Below are positions 9,342-19,293 of a DNA stretch of 64,000 nucleotides, piece by piece (within the stretch, counting starts at the first letter, position 1; every line of letters begins with the position of its first letter). The notes beneath the pieces are model-generated. The model did not search any database. It had not been told where the DNA came from and saw nothing but the letters and a program-made list of their open reading frames with translations. This DNA is from Candidatus Melainabacteria bacterium (GTDB lineage Bacteria; Cyanobacteriota; Vampirovibrionia; Obscuribacterales; Obscuribacteraceae). The stretch is taken from positions 2,108,001 to 2,172,000 of the forward strand of contig JADJWK010000001.1 of NCBI GenBank assembly GCA_016716405.1, in the 5' to 3' direction. The translations under genes and the position numbers were made by a program.

Positions 9342-12300
9342 GCCTCTCCAGAGGCAGAAGACAGGCGAGAAAGTCTCTGAGTCTTTCGCTGTCGCCGGTC
9401 TTGCTCTTGGCGTCCAGAACTCTCCCCAGGCAGAGCAAAAGCTCCCGGGCTTTCTGTCCGGTCGGCTTCCGGCTGAGCATGCTCATATTCGCCCTGGCCA
9501 GTTCGGTCCGGCCCTTTTCGGCAAGGACGCAGGCAGCGTAGAGATATGGCCAGGGATTGTCGTTGTCGAGCCTGCCTGCTTCTTTCATGGCGGAGAGAGC
9601 TTCTTCGGCCTGCCCCTCTTGATAGAGGCTCTGACCGAGCATGTAGAATGCTGTCAGTTGATTGGCATCGATTCGCAATGACTTTCTCAGAATCGCGATT
9701 CTTTTCTTGTTGTGCGGAGTAGAAAGGGCCAGGCCGGTGAGGACCCGGGGATTGTTTTCCTGCTCCGGAATAGAGCTCAGGTGCTCGAACCGGGAGCGGG
9801 CTCGCTCGAGATTCCCGGAGAAGAACTCCAGGTAGCCGTCCTCGATGGCGCGCACCGTCTCGATATCCTCGGGAATCGATGCCAGCGAGCTTGCCGCCCT
9901 GTCCGTCATTCCCTCGTCCAGGTAGAAAGCGGCAAGGGCCAGCCGGGCACCGGTGGAGCTCGGCTCGGGATTGTCTTGGAGAAGCTGCGCTCTTCTTTCG
10001 GCTAGAGCCTCGAGAGGACCTGCCGCCGGTGCGATGATCTGAGCGGCACGCGCACCATAAATGATACCGTCGTCGCCTTTGAGACTCTCGACAATCGACA
10101 GGCATCGCCGGGCCGCAAGGGGCAGGGGCTCAGACCGATTCTGGCCGGCTTGCGGTCTCATGCCCTGCATTGCCTGGCAGAGCCGGTTGTCCGACTGCCA
10201 TTTGCCCTCCTGTCTCAGGCGCCATGCCTGAGCCAGGGCGAGGCTTCCCCGCGCGGGGCTCCTGTCGAGATTCTCGATCGCCAGGCTGTCGATGGGGTCG
10301 ACCCCTGAAGCGAAAGAACTATGCTCACGGCTCCCCAGGGCGTACTCGCAGTAGAGATTGTCGTCGGTGTTGAGCCTTGCGCTGCTTCTTGCCAGGGAGC
10401 CGAGCTCACCGGGCAGCATTATTCGGGCGCTCAGGAAGTCGTCGGTGTCGCACAGTCCGATGCGGTAGAGCAAAGCTCCCAGATCTCTGGAATCCTGATA
10501 TCTGGAAATCGATTTGGCGATATTGCCTTTCTCGATTCCTTTGACCGCCACCAGAATGATCTCCCCGGCATTCACCGGTCGATAGATACAGGCATCGGGA
10601 AATGCCGAGTGGAAAGTGGCGAGAAGCACCGGCAGGCTCTCTCGATCCAGACCGTAGAGCTGCAGCCACTGGCAGACCACGCCTCCATCGGAAAGGCGCG
10701 ATTCGAGAAGGTCGAAGTACTCTTTGCTGAAAAGATCACCGGCGCCTGCCACCCAGGGCTCGGAGGGTTGGCTGACGATTATGTCGTATTTTCTCTTGCT
10801 CGAGACGAGGTACTGCCTGGCATCCGCCACCACTTTTCGCGGCTTCACGCCCTGATTCTTGGAGCTGGAGAGGGATGTATGAAAAAAGGGGGTGGTCTCG
10901 AATACACCCGGATCGATGTCGACAGCGGTAAGGGAGGAGAGTCCGGGAAGCCGGGACATGGTATTGCAAGTGGTGCCGCTTCCGTAACCGATGAGAAGAG
11001 CGTCGCTCCCCTGGGTTTGCGTATAGAGATAGGGCAGGAAGCCGAGAAGCGTGTGGGTAGCCAGGTCGCTTCCCGGTGCCGGGCGGGTCGTATCGGTGGG
11101 GATCTGGGCTTCCACCTTGCCATTGCGAATCAGCAGGGTGAGATTGGCATTTCTCGCTCGCCTGACGCTGATGGTGCTGGCGGGACCTTCCCTGTAGAAA
11201 ACAATCTCGCTATCCTCTCCGGAGAGCGCCTCTAGAATCTGATCAGTCCGGACCCCGGCACTCTCGCTGCGATCGATACTGGCCAGACCGGCGCCCCATA
11301 TCTTCAGATCCAGGGGCGGGCGCGCTGCTAGAATCGTCCCGGTTATGAGCGCGAATATGAGGGTGACACGTTTGTGTTTGAGCAGGACTATGGAGAGAAG
11401 CACCGGCAGAGCCGCCATGATCATGGTGCCCGTCTCGACTGCGCTTGCAATCAGACCCCGGCCCGAGACCTCGAAGATAGCCCTTGCCAGTAGAACGCCT
11501 GCCAGGCAGCCGCTGAGATTGAGGAAGAGAAGAGCCGCGGCGGCTTTTCTGGGGCTGCCGGTCGCGTCTGTGCCGTTTCGCAGGCAGAAGGGAAAAATCG
11601 TGCCCAGTAGCATCGCCGGGGTGAGCACCACCAGCGATGTCGTGACCAGATTCGCCAGAAGGCGCTCGAAAAACGTTTCTGCAGGCGATGAGAGATAGAC
11701 GCCAGCCGCGCTGCTCATGGCATAGAGGCTCGAGGCGAGCATGATCGAGCCGAGACCTAGAATACTCAGAAGTTTCAGATCGATCGGATCCCGGCCTCCT
11801 CGCGCAAGAAGCGGGATGGTCTGTACCGCCACCGTGCCTGCTGCCAGAGCGAGGATGCAGACCGCAGTGACGCCGGTGAAAGCATAGGTGGAAGAACCGA
11901 GAATATTCACCAGGAAGCGGGTCCAGATCACTTCCATGAAAAAGAAAATCAGTCCCGAGGAGAAGGCGGCTACGGAGAGAGGCGCCCCCAGCTGTTTGAG
12001 AAGAGCAAAAAGGTCCGGGCTTTGCCGGCCGGTATTCTGCAGTTCTGGCTCTTTTTGCTGCTTGAGGTCGTCTTTGCAGGCGAGCTGAAAAGAACAGGCA
12101 GCGACGATATTGAGGGTGCCAGTAAGCAGGAGGGTTTTCAACAAGCCCAGAGCGGGGAGCATGACAAAACCAGCCATGAGGGTGCCGGCGAAGGCGCCGG
12201 CAGTATTGCCAAAATAGACCCAGGTCAGTCTGGAGCCCGATGCCAGGACCGCGGAGGCCAGGGGCAGAGTCGCCCCCATGAGGATCATCGGCGGCAGGAG

Positions 12301-12753
12301 CAAAATGAATACGGCAAGCCAGACCGGTAGACCGCCGGTGAGATATTCGAGCGAGCTGCTGTAGCAGAGGACTGTGGAAGCCATCGCTAGAAGTGCTGTA
12401 AGGAGCTCGGCGATGATCAGAAGGCGGAGAGAGCGCCGCGGGCTCGAATGTTTGAGGGCGAATCCGGAAAGCAATCCGCCTGCCATGAGACCGGCCAGAA
12501 AGATGGCCAGGATGAGTGTGGTGGCCGGCAGCGTCGCCCCGGTGATCCGGACGAGAATCCTCTGCCAGGCGATCTCGTAGACCAGGGCTGCGAAGCCCGA
12601 GAGGAAGAAACCAGTGAGAAGCGCCGGCAGAGAAAGCCCTTTCCTGAATCCGAGAGCGGCGGCCTTGCCTGTTTCATCCTCTTTCTGCTGATCGGCAATT
12701 TCTGAGAATTCGGACATCAAGCCTCGATTCGTCTTGCAAGGAACCATTATCAT
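9331..12753 (-). CDS. Fused membrane transporter-like / spermidine-synthase-like / TPR protein
   Basis: This is a three-part protein of 1,140 residues. Residues about 40-490 contain many hydrophobic segments in the arrangement of 'fused MFS/spermidine synthase' proteins (FFLSGFAALVYEIAWQR is the typical opening). Residues about 520-760 form a SAM-binding spermidine-synthase-like domain, with LLIGYGSGTTCNTM, VDIDPGVF and DIIVSQPSEPWVAG. Residues about 900-1,130 are TPR-like helical repeats. The actual substrate of such fusions is unknown, and no polyamine pathway gene is nearby. ATG 12753 is used; an internal ATG follows 12 codons later. It is divergent from sbcC with only 47 bp between, so the promoters must overlap. 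Confidence 0.88.
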   Translation of the reverse strand: MIMVPCKTNRGLMSEFSEIADQQKEDETGKAAALGFRKGLSLPALLTGFFLSGFAALVYEIAWQRILVRITGATLPATTLILAIFLAGLMAGGLLSGFALKHSSPRRSLRLLIIAELLTALLAMASTVLCYSSSLEYLTGGLPVWLAVFILLLPPMILMGATLPLASAVLASGSRLTWVYFGNTAGAFAGTLMAGFVMLPALGLLKTLLLTGTLNIVAACSFQLACKDDLKQQKEPELQNTGRQSPDLFALLKQLGAPLSVAAFSSGLIFFFMEVIWTRFLVNILGSSTYAFTGVTAVCILALAAGTVAVQTIPLLARGGRDPIDLKLLSILGLGSIMLASSLYAMSSAAGVYLSSPAETFFERLLANLVTTSLVVLTPAMLLGTIFPFCLRNGTDATGSPRKAAAALLFLNLSGCLAGVLLARAIFEVSGRGLIASAVETGTMIMAALPVLLSIVLLKHKRVTLIFALITGTILAARPPLDLKIWGAGLASIDRSESAGVRTDQILEALSGEDSEIVFYREGPASTISVRRARNANLTLLIRNGKVEAQIPTDTTRPAPGSDLATHTLLGFLPYLYTQTQGSDALLIGYGSGTTCNTMSRLPGLSSLTAVDIDPGVFETTPFFHTSLSSSKNQGVKPRKVVADARQYLVSSKRKYDIIVSQPSEPWVAGAGDLFSKEYFDLLESRLSDGGVVCQWLQLYGLDRESLPVLLATFHSAFPDACIYRPVNAGEIILVAVKGIEKGNIAKSISRYQDSRDLGALLYRIGLCDTDDFLSARIMLPGELGSLARSSARLNTDDNLYCEYALGSREHSSFASGVDPIDSLAIENLDRSPARGSLALAQAWRLRQEGKWQSDNRLCQAMQGMRPQAGQNRSEPLPLAARRCLSIVESLKGDDGIIYGARAAQIIAPAAGPLEALAERRAQLLQDNPEPSSTGARLALAAFYLDEGMTDRAASSLASIPEDIETVRAIEDGYLEFFSGNLERARSRFEHLSSIPEQENNPRVLTGLALSTPHNKKRIAILRKSLRIDANQLTAFYMLGQSLYQEGQAEEALSAMKEAGRLDNDNPWPYLYAACVLAEKGRTELARANMSMLSRKPTGQKARELLLCLGRVLDAKSKTGDSERLRDFLACLLPLERLSR

Positions 12754-12800
12754 GTTACTTTCATAACCATGTTACTTTAGACTATCGCAATCAAGCGCCT

Positions 12801-15800
12801 GTGATTATCTCCTCCGTATCCCTCCACAATTTCATGAGCTATGCCGATATGAGCCTCGATCTCAAGTCGGTCTCGGTGGCCTGCCTGTCGGGGTCGAACG
12901 GCTCGGGCAAATCGGCCCTCCTCGACGCAATCACCTGGGCGATCTGGGAAAGAGCCCGGGCCGCCTCGGACGACCTGGTAAGGATTGGCGAGAGCGAGAT
13001 GTGGGTGGATCTCATTTTCGAATACGAGAACCGCACCTACAGAGTACGGCGCTCCAGGCAGAGAAGAGCCTCGCGGAAGGGCGGCAAAGCCACCACCAAG
13101 GGCGGTCTCGAGTTCCAGGTCCTCACCGAGGTGGTGGCCAGCGCCAGACCCGCGCGCCACGTCCGCGCCGGTGTCGCCGTGGCCGATGAGCCCGGGCTCG
13201 ACGCTCCGGACGTCTCCGACGCCGCCCTCGGTCACTGGCGGAGCCTCACTGCCGCCACCATGCGCGAGACCCAGCAGGTGATCTCGAGCCTCCTGCGTAT
13301 GGACTACGACACTTTTATAAACAGTGCCTATCTCAAGCAGGGCAAGGCCGACGAGTTCACCATGCGGCCTCCCGGCGAGCGCAAACAGGTGCTTTCGGAA
13401 ATCCTCGGTCTGGCTTACTTCGACCAGATCCAGGAAAGCTGCAAGCTCCGGGCCCGGGAGTCGAAGATGCGCATGGAATTGCTTGCCGAGGGTCTGAAAA
13501 GCATCCCGGAAGTGGAGAGCCTCCGGGACGAGACCCTGGCCTCTCTGTCCGTGGAGCGCCAGGAGCTTGTCCGGGTGGAAGGGGAGCGAAGCGACCGGGA
13601 ACGCGAGTTGAGCGCCCTCCGGGAGAAGGTGGCGGAGCTTTCGGCCGGGGCCGACCTGAAAGAGAGGATCGAGACCCAGGTCAGGGACCTCAGGATGGAT
13701 GTGACGGGGCTCGGCGATCAGAGCGCCGATCTCGATGCCAGAATCGCGAAGCTAAAGGCTCTGATCGAGAGCTCGGAGGAGATCGAGAGCCAGGCTTCCC
13801 GCTTCACGTTCTTGAAAGACGAGATCGAGGAGCTGGACAAGAAGGCCCGGGAAGAGGGCGAGCTGGACGAGAGGCGCCGGGCCTTCCGCTCGGAGCTGGC
13901 CAATATGAGGAGCCGGCTCGAGGTGGAGCTCGAGCATGCCGAGCGCAAGCTCGCCGAGCAGGAGAAGAAGAAGGATGCGCTCCTGATCGACACCGCCGGT
14001 GGTGAAAAGCTCGAAGCCGCTTTCAGAGAGTACAAAGAGCTGATCGAGACGGAATCGGCTCTCTCCAACCGCCAGGATAATTTCGTCCGCCTCAGCAATC
14101 GTGCCAAGGATCTCGAGTCGGCGATCATCGAGGCGAGGATCAAGCTCGAGGCCCAGCAGGCACAGCTCGAGAGCAGCCTGGCCGAGCTCGATGAGATCCT
14201 CGGCGGCGAAGAGTCCCTTGCCGAGCACCAGAGCGCTCTCAAGGAGGCAGCCGAGGAGATGGACAGGCTCGAATCCGAGTTCGAGCTTGTCGAGCAGAAA
14301 GGCATGCTGGCCTCGTCCGAGATCAAAGTGGTGGAGCAGAAAGTCCTCGAGCAGGAGCGGCGCATCGACGAGAACCGCGAGAAAGTAAAGGAGCTGAGGG
14401 AGCACGATCACACGAGCATCTGTCCTCTCTGCTCGGCTCCCATAGTCGATCGGGCTGCTGTGATCGCTCGATACGAGAGCGAGGAGACGAGCATTCGAGC
14501 CGAGATCCTGCGTCTCAATCAGGAAAGAGCCGAGATCGAGAAAGAGAGGGAAGAGCTTCGCCGCCGCTATCGTTTTCTCAAAGGGCGCCTGGCAGAGCGC
14601 AAAGAGCTTGACAAACGGATCGGTCAGTTCAACGAGCGATTCGAGGCCATCGAGCGGGCCGCCACCAGCAGGCGCGCCCTCGCTCTGGAGCTCGAGGCGC
14701 TCAGGAGCAGGCTTGCGGCGGAGGCTTATGCGCAGGTCGAGCGAGAGAGCCTGATCAATATAAAGGCCGAGATCTTCAAGCTCGACTTCGACCCGGCGGT
14801 GGTGGCCAGCATTCAATCCCAGCTCCGCATGAAGCGGCATCTGGAAGGCAAGTACCAGCAGTACCAGCGCGATCGCAAAGAGCTCGAGCAGATCGATGCC
14901 TCCCTTCCGGAGCTCAGGCAGGCAGTGGAGAAGATGCGCGATCAGCTCGCCAGCGAGCTCTATGGCGCCGATCTACGCAGCCGGCTCCTGGCCTGCCAGA
15001 AGGAGCTCGACGCCCTGGGATATGACCGGCAGGCTCACCTGGCTCTCAAAGAGGAGCTCTCGGCTCTGCTTCCTTTTGCCGAGAAGCTCCGGGAGCTGAA
15101 CCGGGCCATGGCTGAAAAACCCGAGCTTGAGCGGGCTCGGGAGCAGTGCCTTCAGACCCTGGCGGACAAGAGAGAGCGTATTGTCGAGCTGGAGGCGGAG
15201 CTGATCCGTCTGGAGGAAGCCTCCCGGGAGTTGCCTTACTTGAAGGAGAGCCTTACCGGACTCGAGCAGGAGTGCCGCCGGCTATCTGCGGATCGCGACG
15301 AGCTATCGCGATCGGTGGCGGTGCTCGAGAACAATCACCAGAAGCTCCACCGAGAGCTCGAGGATCTCCGGGAAAAAGAGAAGACCATGGAAGAGGTGAC
15401 CTCGAGCCGGGACGATTATCTTTTGCTTGCCGAGGCTTTCGGAAAGAAAGGTATTCAGGCTGCCATCATCGAGAACGCCGTGCCCGAAATAGAGAGCGAA
15501 GCCAATCGCATTCTCGCTCGTCTCTCGGACAACAAGATGCATGTCGCCCTGGTCACTCAGCACAAGACCAAGGCCGGGACGATCTCCGAGACTCTGGACA
15601 TTCTCATCGGAGACGAGGTGGGCACCAGGGCCTATGATCTATATAGCGGCGGCGAGGCCTTCAAAGTGAATTTCGCCATCCGCATCGCTCTTTCTCGGCT
15701 TCTGGCGCGCCGCGCCGGCGCCCGGCTCGAGACCCTGATCATCGACGAGGGTTTCGGCTCTCAGGACGCCGCCAGCCGAGACCGCCTGGTGAGAGCGATC

Positions 15801-15929
15801 AAGAGCATCCAGTCGGATTTCGCCAAGATTATTGTGATCACTCATATAGCCGATGTCCGGGAGATGTTCCCCACCCAGATCCAGGTGACCAAGGAGTTCG
15901 GTGTCTCGAGCCTGAAAGTGGTGGGTTGA
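12801..15929 (+). CDS. sbcC: SbcC/Rad50-type ATPase of the DNA-end processing complex
   Basis: With the nuclease SbcD (Mre11), SbcC opens hairpins and processes blocked double-strand ends. The 1,042-residue protein has the expected order: Walker A GSNGSGKSALLDA near residue 32, a long coiled coil, the zinc hook CPLC near 541, a second coiled coil, the ABC signature LYSGGEAFK near 948, and Walker B plus D-loop LIIDEGFGSQD near 980. The start is GTG. There is no sbcD beside it in this window, which is unusual since the pair is often adjacent. It converges on the tryptophanase gene with a 43-bp gap. Confidence 0.93.
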   Translation: MIISSVSLHNFMSYADMSLDLKSVSVACLSGSNGSGKSALLDAITWAIWERARAASDDLVRIGESEMWVDLIFEYENRTYRVRRSRQRRASRKGGKATTKGGLEFQVLTEVVASARPARHVRAGVAVADEPGLDAPDVSDAALGHWRSLTAATMRETQQVISSLLRMDYDTFINSAYLKQGKADEFTMRPPGERKQVLSEILGLAYFDQIQESCKLRARESKMRMELLAEGLKSIPEVESLRDETLASLSVERQELVRVEGERSDRERELSALREKVAELSAGADLKERIETQVRDLRMDVTGLGDQSADLDARIAKLKALIESSEEIESQASRFTFLKDEIEELDKKAREEGELDERRRAFRSELANMRSRLEVELEHAERKLAEQEKKKDALLIDTAGGEKLEAAFREYKELIETESALSNRQDNFVRLSNRAKDLESAIIEARIKLEAQQAQLESSLAELDEILGGEESLAEHQSALKEAAEEMDRLESEFELVEQKGMLASSEIKVVEQKVLEQERRIDENREKVKELREHDHTSICPLCSAPIVDRAAVIARYESEETSIRAEILRLNQERAEIEKEREELRRRYRFLKGRLAERKELDKRIGQFNERFEAIERAATSRRALALELEALRSRLAAEAYAQVERESLINIKAEIFKLDFDPAVVASIQSQLRMKRHLEGKYQQYQRDRKELEQIDASLPELRQAVEKMRDQLASELYGADLRSRLLACQKELDALGYDRQAHLALKEELSALLPFAEKLRELNRAMAEKPELERAREQCLQTLADKRERIVELEAELIRLEEASRELPYLKESLTGLEQECRRLSADRDELSRSVAVLENNHQKLHRELEDLREKEKTMEEVTSSRDDYLLLAEAFGKKGIQAAIIENAVPEIESEANRILARLSDNKMHVALVTQHKTKAGTISETLDILIGDEVGTRAYDLYSGGEAFKVNFAIRIALSRLLARRAGARLETLIIDEGFGSQDAASRDRLVRAIKSIQSDFAKIIVITHIADVREMFPTQIQVTKEFGVSSLKVVG

Positions 15930-15972
15930 GCTGGATACATTCAGATGAGCTGAGGAAGCGACTGAGTTTGCC

Positions 15973-17415
15973 TCAGGCTCCCTGTTTCTCCTGGGCGTGC
16001 CTTGCCGAGGCCATGAACCTGTGATTTCTCGAGGGCAAACGGTCTGTCACCGGACTGAATCTGCAGGTGAAGTGCCTCAACCTGGCGCTCTGTGAGATGA
16101 TTTTGTAACCCCGTATGCTCTTGCGCTTTCGGTAGACATTCTCGATGGCCTCGATAATGTAGTCGTAATGGCTCTGCGAGTATACTCTGCGTGGCAGGGC
16201 CAATCTGACCAGATCGTGCTTGTGCGGAATCTCCTGGTTGGAGCGCTCGTCTGTTCTTCCGAACATCACTGTGCCAATCTCGCATGACCTGATTCCGGCT
16301 TCCAGATAGAGCTCCACTGTCAGAGCCTGACCGGGAAGATGCTCTGGTTCTATGTTATCGAGGAAGGCTCTGGCGTCGAGATAGATCGCATGCAAGCCTG
16401 CAGGCTCGATGATCGGAATTCCTGCCTGGATGAGATGATCAGCCAGATAGGCCGACGATCTCTCTCGATAAAGAAGGTAGGGCTCTTCCAGGGCTTCTTC
16501 CAGACCGGTCGCTATGCATTCGAGATCCCGTCCGGTAAGACCGCCATAGGTTGGAAAGCCCTCGCTGAGAATCAGATCCTCTTTCAATCGTTCTGCCAGG
16601 TGCTTTTCTTTGACTGCTATGAACCCTCCGATATTCGAGAGCCCGTCCTTCTTCGCGGACATCAAGCAGCCGTCGGCCAGGGCGAAAATAGATCTTGCGA
16701 TTTCGGATACTGGTCTGTCCCTGTGCTCAACGGATCTTCTGCGAATCAGCCAGGCATTCTCTGCATAGCGGGCGGCATCGATGAATAGCGGAATACCTGC
16801 ATCTTCGAGCAGCCTGCTGTACGATTCGAGATTCTCGAGGGAGACGGGCTGACCGCCTGCGGAATTGTTCGTCAGGGTGATCATTCCGAATGGCACGGAC
16901 TTCGCCCCGACTCTTTCGATGAGCCTGCGTACTCCCTCGATGTCTATATTGCCTCCGAATCCTGCTCTTGCATCGATTGAATCGTTCCCGACCGGTAGAT
17001 CGGTTGCGATTCCGCCTCGGCTTTCGATATTGGCCCTTGTCGTGTCGAAATGAGTGTTGCTCGGAATATAGTGGCCTGAATGGACGAGGGCGCCGAACAG
17101 TATCCTCTCCGCTGCTCTTCCCTGGTGCACGGGTATGACATGCCTGTATCCGAATATCGATCTGATCGTCGCCTCGAACCGGTAGAAGCTAGAGCAGCCG
17201 GCATATGACTCGTCGCCCCTCATGAGCTCGGCCCATTGATTCGATGACATCGCCGATGTGCCGCTGTCTGTAAGGAGATCGATGGTGACGTCCTCAGCCT
17301 TGATAGCGAACAGATTGTACCCTGCCTCTTCGAGAAGGCCCCTTCTCTTGCTTCTCGTGGTGAAGTGTATCGGCTCAACCACTTTTGTCCTGAAAGGCTC
17401 GATCACTGTCCTCAT
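15973..17415 (-). CDS. tnaA: Tryptophanase (PLP-dependent beta-eliminating lyase)
   Basis: It probably splits tryptophan to indole, pyruvate and ammonia. The 480 residues align along the whole of E. coli TnaA: EPFRTKVVEPIHFTTR at the start, DLLTDSGTSAMS, the phosphate-binding HQGRAAE near 97-103, TNNSAGGQPVS, and the PLP lysine in MSAKKD (Lys256). In tyrosine phenol-lyase the motif near GIRS-x-E has an arginine that binds the phenol; here it is isoleucine (GIRSCEIG), favouring tryptophanase. About 25 extra residues follow the usual C-terminus (RHFTCRFSPV). It lies 19 bp after the radical SAM gene, so the two form a likely operon. Confidence 0.9.
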   Translation of the reverse strand: MRTVIEPFRTKVVEPIHFTTRSKRRGLLEEAGYNLFAIKAEDVTIDLLTDSGTSAMSSNQWAELMRGDESYAGCSSFYRFEATIRSIFGYRHVIPVHQGRAAERILFGALVHSGHYIPSNTHFDTTRANIESRGGIATDLPVGNDSIDARAGFGGNIDIEGVRRLIERVGAKSVPFGMITLTNNSAGGQPVSLENLESYSRLLEDAGIPLFIDAARYAENAWLIRRRSVEHRDRPVSEIARSIFALADGCLMSAKKDGLSNIGGFIAVKEKHLAERLKEDLILSEGFPTYGGLTGRDLECIATGLEEALEEPYLLYRERSSAYLADHLIQAGIPIIEPAGLHAIYLDARAFLDNIEPEHLPGQALTVELYLEAGIRSCEIGTVMFGRTDERSNQEIPHKHDLVRLALPRRVYSQSHYDYIIEAIENVYRKRKSIRGYKIISQSARLRHFTCRFSPVTDRLPSRNHRFMASARHAQEKQGA

Positions 17416-17434
17416 TCGTTTTCCTCCTCAATCA

Positions 17435-19081
17435 CTACGGTCGTTCGACCAGTACATTTTGATCCTTGTCTGTGTCTCTGATTCTTCTGAGCGGGCGGGC
17501 GATTGCATTCAGCCTGTATGTCTCTCTCCTGCGAGGGGGCTGCGGCATGAATCCTCTCTCGAGCTTTACCCTGGCGAGAAATGCCAGGATTACCACAATG
17601 CTGCCCGCCAGCCTGTCGGCCAGGCTTATACTGCCGAATTCTCTCCGGTATTCAGTATCGAGGTAATTGAGAAGCTCGAGTGTCTTATCGTTTTCGGCAT
17701 ATATCCTGGCGGCCTCGAAAATCGGTCTGAAAGCCAGGCAGCGCTTCTTCAGGCGCTCTGTGAAGCCTCTGATTCGGGGATCGCTGTGATTCCTGATAGT
17801 CCGATAGCCTCTCAGGGAGGTATCGGCTAATCTCAAGAGCGAAGGACCCTGTCTGCAGTAGTCTGTCAGGAAGGCCTCTTTGAGGATCGATGGAGCCTCG
17901 GTGTTCTCGAAACTGTCATGCCTGAACCAGAGAAGGTCCTGACCGTGCCATTCTTTGAAAGGAAGCTCGTGGAGGATTCTGCCTTCTTCCTCCAGTTTCT
18001 CGTACAATGACGTTCCCGGGAGCGGTCCCAGGTTCATGAACTGGAGGAAGTCGGTGTTCAGATCGATGGCGAAGTCGATATCTTCCTGGATCGTGTCCCG
18101 GTCGTGATGATCCAGGAAAAGAATAGCCGAGCCCAGGACCTGGATTCCGTAGCTTCTCAGCTCGGCGATCATCGCCTTCATGTCTATTCCCTTTGTTTTT
18201 GCGAACACATGTCTCTTCGACTCGACTCCAATCCAGACGAAGTCTATTCCGAGCTTGACCATGAATTCCACTCCGACGGCGTCGATAGTCTCGGCTGAGG
18301 AGAAGACACCGAGATGGTAGTACTTCCCGGCCTTCTCCATCTCTTCGAGCAGCTCTTCTGCTCTCTGCCTGCTTTTGAGAAAATTCTCATCGAGAACGAA
18401 GAACTGATCGACCTGGATCTCCTTCTCGATATTCTGGAGGGTCTCGAAGACCTCTTTGCCGGTGCTCATGTAACCGATATATCGTTTCTGGAAATGGTGC
18501 GAGGTGGCGCAGAAGGAGCAGGCGTTCACGCAGCCCAGACCCGGAATAAGCACTGCGGCGTCATCCGGCTGCGGGACTCCCATGATCTTGCGATTCAATG
18601 TCGACCTGATGGTCGGGTGCCGGAAGGGCTGGTCGAGAGGCTCGCCGAGAAGGAGGCGGAAGTAGCTTACTCCCTCGCCGGTGCTTATGAGGTCAACGTC
18701 GACCAGCTTCTCGACGCCCGAGATATTCACGCAGTGCCCGCCGAGGATAATCTTCGATCGAGGCGATAAGCGCCGGATGATCTCGCACATTCGCTTGACC
18801 TTGCCTATGTTGGCGACTATCGATGAGATTCCGATGTAGTCGTATCCCTTTCCGATTTCTTTCTCGAAGTCATCGATAGAGGGAAAATCAAGCACTACAG
18901 TTGGTGTCAGCAGGTTCTCCGCGATCAGATACAGACCGAAGGACGGGTGATTCATTCTGAGAGAGAACAGCCCCTGTTCTCTGGTTACCTGATTATGAAA
19001 AAGCTCCATTACATTGAGCTTTCTTCCGAAATCGTCATCGACCCCGTATGGACCGAAGACTGATGTGAGCAAGAGTTTCAT
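17435..19081 (-). CDS. B12-binding-domain radical SAM protein
   Basis: From ATG 19081 the product is 548 residues. It opens as a cobalamin-binding Rossmann-type domain (KLLLTSVFGPYGVDD, then GYDYIGISS and ILGGHCV) and has the radical SAM cluster motif CVNACSFC (CxxxCxxC) near residue 190, followed by the TIM-barrel region with GIDFVWIGVES and LPGTSLYEKL. ATG 19081 has GAGGG five bases upstream and sits where the family begins. The frame stays open to ATG 19249, but that 168-bp stretch looks more AT-rich and noncoding. B12/radical SAM enzymes often methylate unactivated carbon or rearrange ring systems. The substrate is unknown; the adjacent tryptophanase suggests an indole or tryptophan derivative (inference). 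Confidence 0.88.
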   Translation of the reverse strand: MKLLLTSVFGPYGVDDDFGRKLNVMELFHNQVTREQGLFSLRMNHPSFGLYLIAENLLTPTVVLDFPSIDDFEKEIGKGYDYIGISSIVANIGKVKRMCEIIRRLSPRSKIILGGHCVNISGVEKLVDVDLISTGEGVSYFRLLLGEPLDQPFRHPTIRSTLNRKIMGVPQPDDAAVLIPGLGCVNACSFCATSHHFQKRYIGYMSTGKEVFETLQNIEKEIQVDQFFVLDENFLKSRQRAEELLEEMEKAGKYYHLGVFSSAETIDAVGVEFMVKLGIDFVWIGVESKRHVFAKTKGIDMKAMIAELRSYGIQVLGSAILFLDHHDRDTIQEDIDFAIDLNTDFLQFMNLGPLPGTSLYEKLEEEGRILHELPFKEWHGQDLLWFRHDSFENTEAPSILKEAFLTDYCRQGPSLLRLADTSLRGYRTIRNHSDPRIRGFTERLKKRCLAFRPIFEAARIYAENDKTLELLNYLDTEYRREFGSISLADRLAGSIVVILAFLARVKLERGFMPQPPRRRETYRLNAIARPLRRIRDTDKDQNVLVERP

Positions 19082-19293
19082 GTTGCCCTCTGCGGCTCGT
19101 TCCAGAACCGGCAGTTTATCAACTAAAGTGTGAATCCAACCAGGTAGTGATGTTTTTGTCACCATATCTGGTTTAGGGTCGGGACGGACGGTAACGGTAA
19201 TGTGCTCATTCGGAAGGTCGATGACACGATGCGCTCCTGCTGCTTGCATTAGAAATGTGACGCAGCGTGGCCGGCGCTGAGGACAGGCAGATC

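Noticed and set aside
15973..17415. Tyrosine phenol-lyase instead of tryptophanase
   Set aside because: The arginine that binds the phenol in tyrosine phenol-lyase is isoleucine here, as in tryptophanases.
19082..19249. Longer start of the radical SAM gene at 19249
   Set aside because: The extra region is more AT-rich, has no ribosome site at 19249, and the cobalamin domain begins at 19081 after a GAGGG site.
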